In this document: piece after piece, positions 61,201 to 64,000 of the stretch
How the letters are laid out: each line of letters opens with the position of its first letter
Position numbering within the stretch: the stretch's first letter is position 1
Assembly: GCF_008831285.2 (NCBI RefSeq)
Contig: NC_045147.1
Coordinates: forward strand, 21,592,981-21,656,980
Direction of reading: 5' to 3'
From: Nymphaea colorata
Lineage: Eukaryota; Streptophyta; Magnoliopsida; Nymphaeales; Nymphaeaceae
Length of the DNA: 64,000 nt
Program-made: the position numbers and the translations under genes
Notes under the pieces: generated by a model
What the model saw: only the letters and a program-made list of their open reading frames with translations
Told to the model about the DNA's origin: nothing
The model's database searches: none

Positions 61201-64000
61201 AGCACTATGATACACTATCAAGATAGCTACCTTGATACAGAAATGGAATGATGAGAAAGTGTATAAAGAATAAGGTGCTGTGATGGAGAAGACATCATTA
61301 AATAGATCTAGGTAACATGTGGAATATTTCATTTATGATATTTTGCAACAAGTGGAGCTGTTCCTGTTCCTGGTTATGCTTGGTTTCAAGGAAATATAGA
61401 AAATGCTCTCAGTACTCTAGTGGCATACTTTTTTTTTCCTTGCTCTTTTGAAAATATCCCTTGGTTTCATCTACACCTACTTCATACAAACCTGGATGAT
61501 GGTGGTTCTGTTGATTATGCCAAAGCCATCTGATCCGAAAGCAACAAATAGTTAAATGAAGATCGGTACATGATCTTTTTTTTGGGTTATATTCCTATAT
61601 TTGGTCATTATCTTGGTTTGCATCATTATGACAACAATAATTAAAAGTTTGTTCTAATTAAATAAACATTCATTAATGTTTAACACTGCATTAAAGCTAT
61701 GATCAACTATCATAGAAAGGGAGAAACTGCTCTATATGAAGCAGTATGCAACTGAATGTCAAAAAGAACTATTAAAGATTCAGACAAAAGTAAATGCCAT
61801 CATCAACTAGTTGAGGTAAAGACAATAAACTGAAACCGACATAATCAAACATATCACAAATTTAAGGCTCCTACCAAGAAGATTTTGAATCCTAAACTGT
61901 TCTCTAAGCATTTGGTGGCAGCAGGAGGTTAAGGTTTACCTTCACAATTGTAGATTTACTTAGCTTGCCAAGTGGCAATTTTTCTGCATTATAGCCTGGA
62001 AGAGCATAGAGAGTTAAGTAAACCAACAATTGTCAACAGCAATGCGGTAGAAGCAGCCAAAATTGGAAAAATATTTTTTTCTACATCCATCTGTGGATTT
62101 GCATTTTGAAAAAAAATGCCCATTTTGTGCAACCAAACCAAAAAATGCAACACATCCATTAAGCGGCTGCTTGATTCAAGGCAAAAAGAAATCGAACAAC
62201 TATTAACAAAAATGTGGGTTCACATATTTTGACTAAAACAAACAAACATATGGCTCGGCAAAATTTTTTCCCATGAAAGAAGAAAATTTTACTTGCAAAT
62301 GTCACAAATCAATTAGGGAAAAAACACTTCCAGAAGCATATCACTGGAAAAAGAAAACTTGGAACCAAATTTGTTCAACAAAAGGCCATGTACTCATAGT
62401 CGTAGCATGATGAAATGAACTAACCAATCTCAAGCATTTGCTGCTTCATCATGCTGATATCACATATAAGAGAGATGAACTGTGCAATACAAGGATCAAG
62501 CTTGGTCTCACGAAGCTGACCACTTATATTTGGCATATCAAGCTTTCTCTTATCCTGTGCAAGAACAAAACATGGTCCTCATTAATGATTGAAAAGAAAA
62601 GCAGCGACAATAAGCTGCTTTCAAATATCAACAGAATATGGGAATGGAATGCAAGCATTCAAAAAGATAAGAAGACCTTTCCATCTGCATCTTCGCTGTA
62701 GTCCATTTCCAGCCATGTATAGTACTTTGGAAAAGAAATAAACTGTTGTCGACTCGACCAACAATTGTTTGTTTTACTATGGAATTTTGATTCAAATTCT
62801 TTAATTGCATCAACTCTCGAACTGTAAGGTCCAATCAACTTGTTTTGACCTTTCACCCCAACCCGGCCCCATCTCAGGTAAACCATATATGATCTGTGAT
62901 CATCAGATTCTGCAATCATGTTCCACTAGTTAACACGTGTCGGAAAAAACACATACTTATACTATGTAACTAATATGCATGTCAGGTTAAGTGTTTGCTC
63001 TGTGCACAAGTGTTTTCAACTTGTTTTGACCTTTCACCCCAACCCAGCCCCATCTAATAAACCATATATGAACTGTGATAATCAGATTCTGGAATCATGT
63101 TCCACTAGCTAACATTTATGTCCAAAAAAAACAAGCACTTTGTGCCTAATATATATCATATATGTCAGTTTAAATGCATGCTCTGCACATAAGTGCCTTC
63201 CCCAACCCAACCCCATCTCATGTAAACCATATATGAACTGTGATCACCAGATTCTGCAATCATGTTCCACTAGTTAACATTGATGTCTGGAAAAAATACG
63301 TACTTGTACTATGTGCCTAATATGTATGTCAGTTTAAGTGTTTGCTCTGCGAATAATGAGAGAGAGTAGGTGTGTATTTGCGAGAGAGAGAGATGTGAAC
63401 ACAAAAACTGTTTTATATATTCTGCGCTGCCATAAATGTCATCCCGGGAGACGTTAATTGATTTCTAAGAAATAGTTCAAAAAATGAAACTAATAATAAC
63501 AGCGAGATATCATGAATTCGTTAAAATAACAAAACTGAAAATTTTCAAATTTGAAAAGTTTTTGCTACTTTTCCTTCAAATTCCAAAAGCTTCCAACAAA
63601 ACTACCACAAATATCTTAATGGTTGTATCATATAAAAGTACTCAGAAAAAAAAAAAAAAAAAAAAAAACTTCCACGCCAATCACCCTTAGGTGATAAAGG
63701 ATGCGTCCACCTCTAAAGAGAGCGTGCAAAGCCTGGACAGCAACTAACCATACGTTTGTCGCTCAATAAAAAAAAATGACAAGCTTTCAAAAAGCAATTA
63801 TCTCACTGCAAGAAAAAATAGAATGCATTGAAGATCTACCAAGAACTTGAATCATGTAATATTTGTTATTGTTTTGGCCCATATTTGTTTGATTAAGCAT
63901 AGCATCATATGCTTCATTCCCCTGAAACAGGAAAGGCAACATTGAGTCAAAGCAGTATAGACATAAACTTAAAGAAGAAAAAAACTCAAACATTCATGAT
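54838..64000 (-). CDS. PARP2: poly(ADP-ribose) polymerase 2, copy B (5' end outside window)
   Basis: Paralogue of copy A; exons 4-18 are visible: 63921-63840, 62909-62677, 62554-62425, 61995-61940, 60929-60856, 59598-59552, 59381-59332, 58871-58809, 57163-57083, 56951-56841, 56716-56641, 56501-56356, 56261-56188, 55113-55008, 54930-54838. Every exon has the same length as in copy A, all splice sites are GT-AG, and the frame is open to the stop. WGR ([13 protein letters not shown]), regulatory and ART domains are present, with WHGS, GVYFAD and YNEY for the H-Y-E triad. The donor-loop sequence is the canonical GYMFGKG and SKSANYCYA, unlike copy A. The gene looks functional; the SAP exons 1-3 must lie beyond 64000. 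Introns carry a B-only MITE-like insertion and an inverted segment. Confidence 0.94.
55195..55232. repeat. (TA)n microsatellite, PARP2-B intron 16
   Basis: Counterpart of the TA run at 42741 in copy A. Confidence 0.9.
57253..58235. mobile_element. inverted-repeat unit with ctatgt-acatag ends, PARP2-B intron 11
   Basis: The left arm begins cctatgttacataggtatgg and continues with ggtac/gggtatggg words; the right arm, reverse-complemented, begins ctatgtcacacatgtagc and continues ataccggtactg and gtatgggtactgg. The two arms are thus inverted and GGTAC-rich, about 980 bp apart including a nested MITE. Copy A keeps only the left arm (about 44511-44605) and lacks the right arm. Element class is unknown. 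Confidence 0.5.
57363..57666. mobile_element. MITE-like insertion, copy B only (GTCACAAA TIRs)
   Basis: A 304-bp AT-rich element bounded by gtcacaaacaatgtttt and, on the other strand, gtcacaaaaaacggtttt. Copy A at the same place (about 44625) goes straight from the tatatg stretch to acttcaatata, an empty site, so the insertion followed the segmental duplication (or was lost from A). Related bodies occur in AsnRS introns 1 and 4. Confidence 0.65.
61108..61668. other. inverted intron 7 segment of PARP2-B
   Basis: Reverse-complement match to 47636-48165 of copy A, with both flanks in direct orientation. See the copy A entry for shared words. Length differs slightly through small indels. Confidence 0.88.
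63005..63310 (-). repeat. two degenerate copies of the WGR-exon start, PARP2-B intron 4
   Basis: Acceptor-containing words cagattct-caatcatg occur at 62904 (true exon 5), 63083 (where the acceptor base context is changed to ctggaat) and 63248. Spacing of 179 and 165 bp parallels copy A (183 and 165), so the triplication predates the gene duplication. Confidence 0.83.

Larger units (their letters stand above)
54335..64000. repeat. segmental duplication, copy B (cut by window edge)
   Basis: Second copy of the U2B'' flank plus PARP2 block, in the same orientation as copy A. It still aligns at position 64000 (intron 3), so its true right end is outside the window. Confidence 0.93.

Noticed and set aside
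1-64000. CRISPR arrays, bacterial operons or organellar insertions
   Set aside because: No spaced identical repeats, no dense gene packing and no chloroplast or mitochondrial genes were seen; intron structure is nuclear plant throughout.

Overview
The window is nuclear DNA from a flowering plant. The evidence is genes with many GT-AG introns, plant-type cytosolic asparaginyl-tRNA synthetase, a SWEET sugar carrier, a DUF538 protein, a LEA_3/SAG21 protein, SAP-WGR-PARP2 genes, an AGO4-clade Argonaute relic, two tRNA genes with plant-style flanks, and MITE-like insertions. I cannot name the species. Exon models below were built by hand from splice sites, reading phase and remembered family sequences; every complete model closes in frame.

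Layout: 1-1.9 kb, decayed 3' end of an AGO4-clade Argonaute (+), followed by a degenerate tandem array. 4.8-10.1 kb, asparaginyl-tRNA synthetase (+, 7 exons). 10.1-17.8 kb, AT-rich intergenic DNA. 17.8-21.5 kb, a membrane-anchored receptor-like kinase with altered catalytic motifs (+, 7 exons). 22.36-22.81 kb, tRNA-Asn(GTT) and tRNA-Gln(CTG). 24.0-26.0 kb, a clade IV SWEET (+, 6 exons) whose 3' end is tandemly duplicated. 27.9-28.4 kb, DUF538 (+). 31.0-31.8 kb, SAG21-like LEA_3 (-). 36.0-40.8 kb, U2 snRNP B'' (+, 5 exons). 42.4-52.1 kb, a complete PARP2 gene (-, 18 exons; copy A). 54.8-64.0 kb, a second PARP2 gene (-, exons 4-18 seen; copy B), cut by the window edge.

The most notable structure is a tandem segmental duplication of at least 9.5 kb. 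It carries PARP2 together with a piece of the DNA just downstream of the U2B'' gene, so a stray U2B'' 3' flank now lies between the two PARP2 genes. After duplication the copies diverged structurally: an intronic inversion of about 0.55 kb, a MITE-like insertion in B only, two near-perfect tandem duplications in A only, and asymmetric protein change. An older triplication of the start of the WGR exon, with its splice acceptor, is present in both copies.

From memory, the order DUF538 - SAG21/LEA_3 - PARP2 matches neighbouring Arabidopsis loci At4g02370, At4g02380 and At4g02390, which suggests a very old conserved stress and DNA-damage neighbourhood, with U2B'' inserted in this genome. Short two-copy tandem duplications of 40-240 bp recur across the window.
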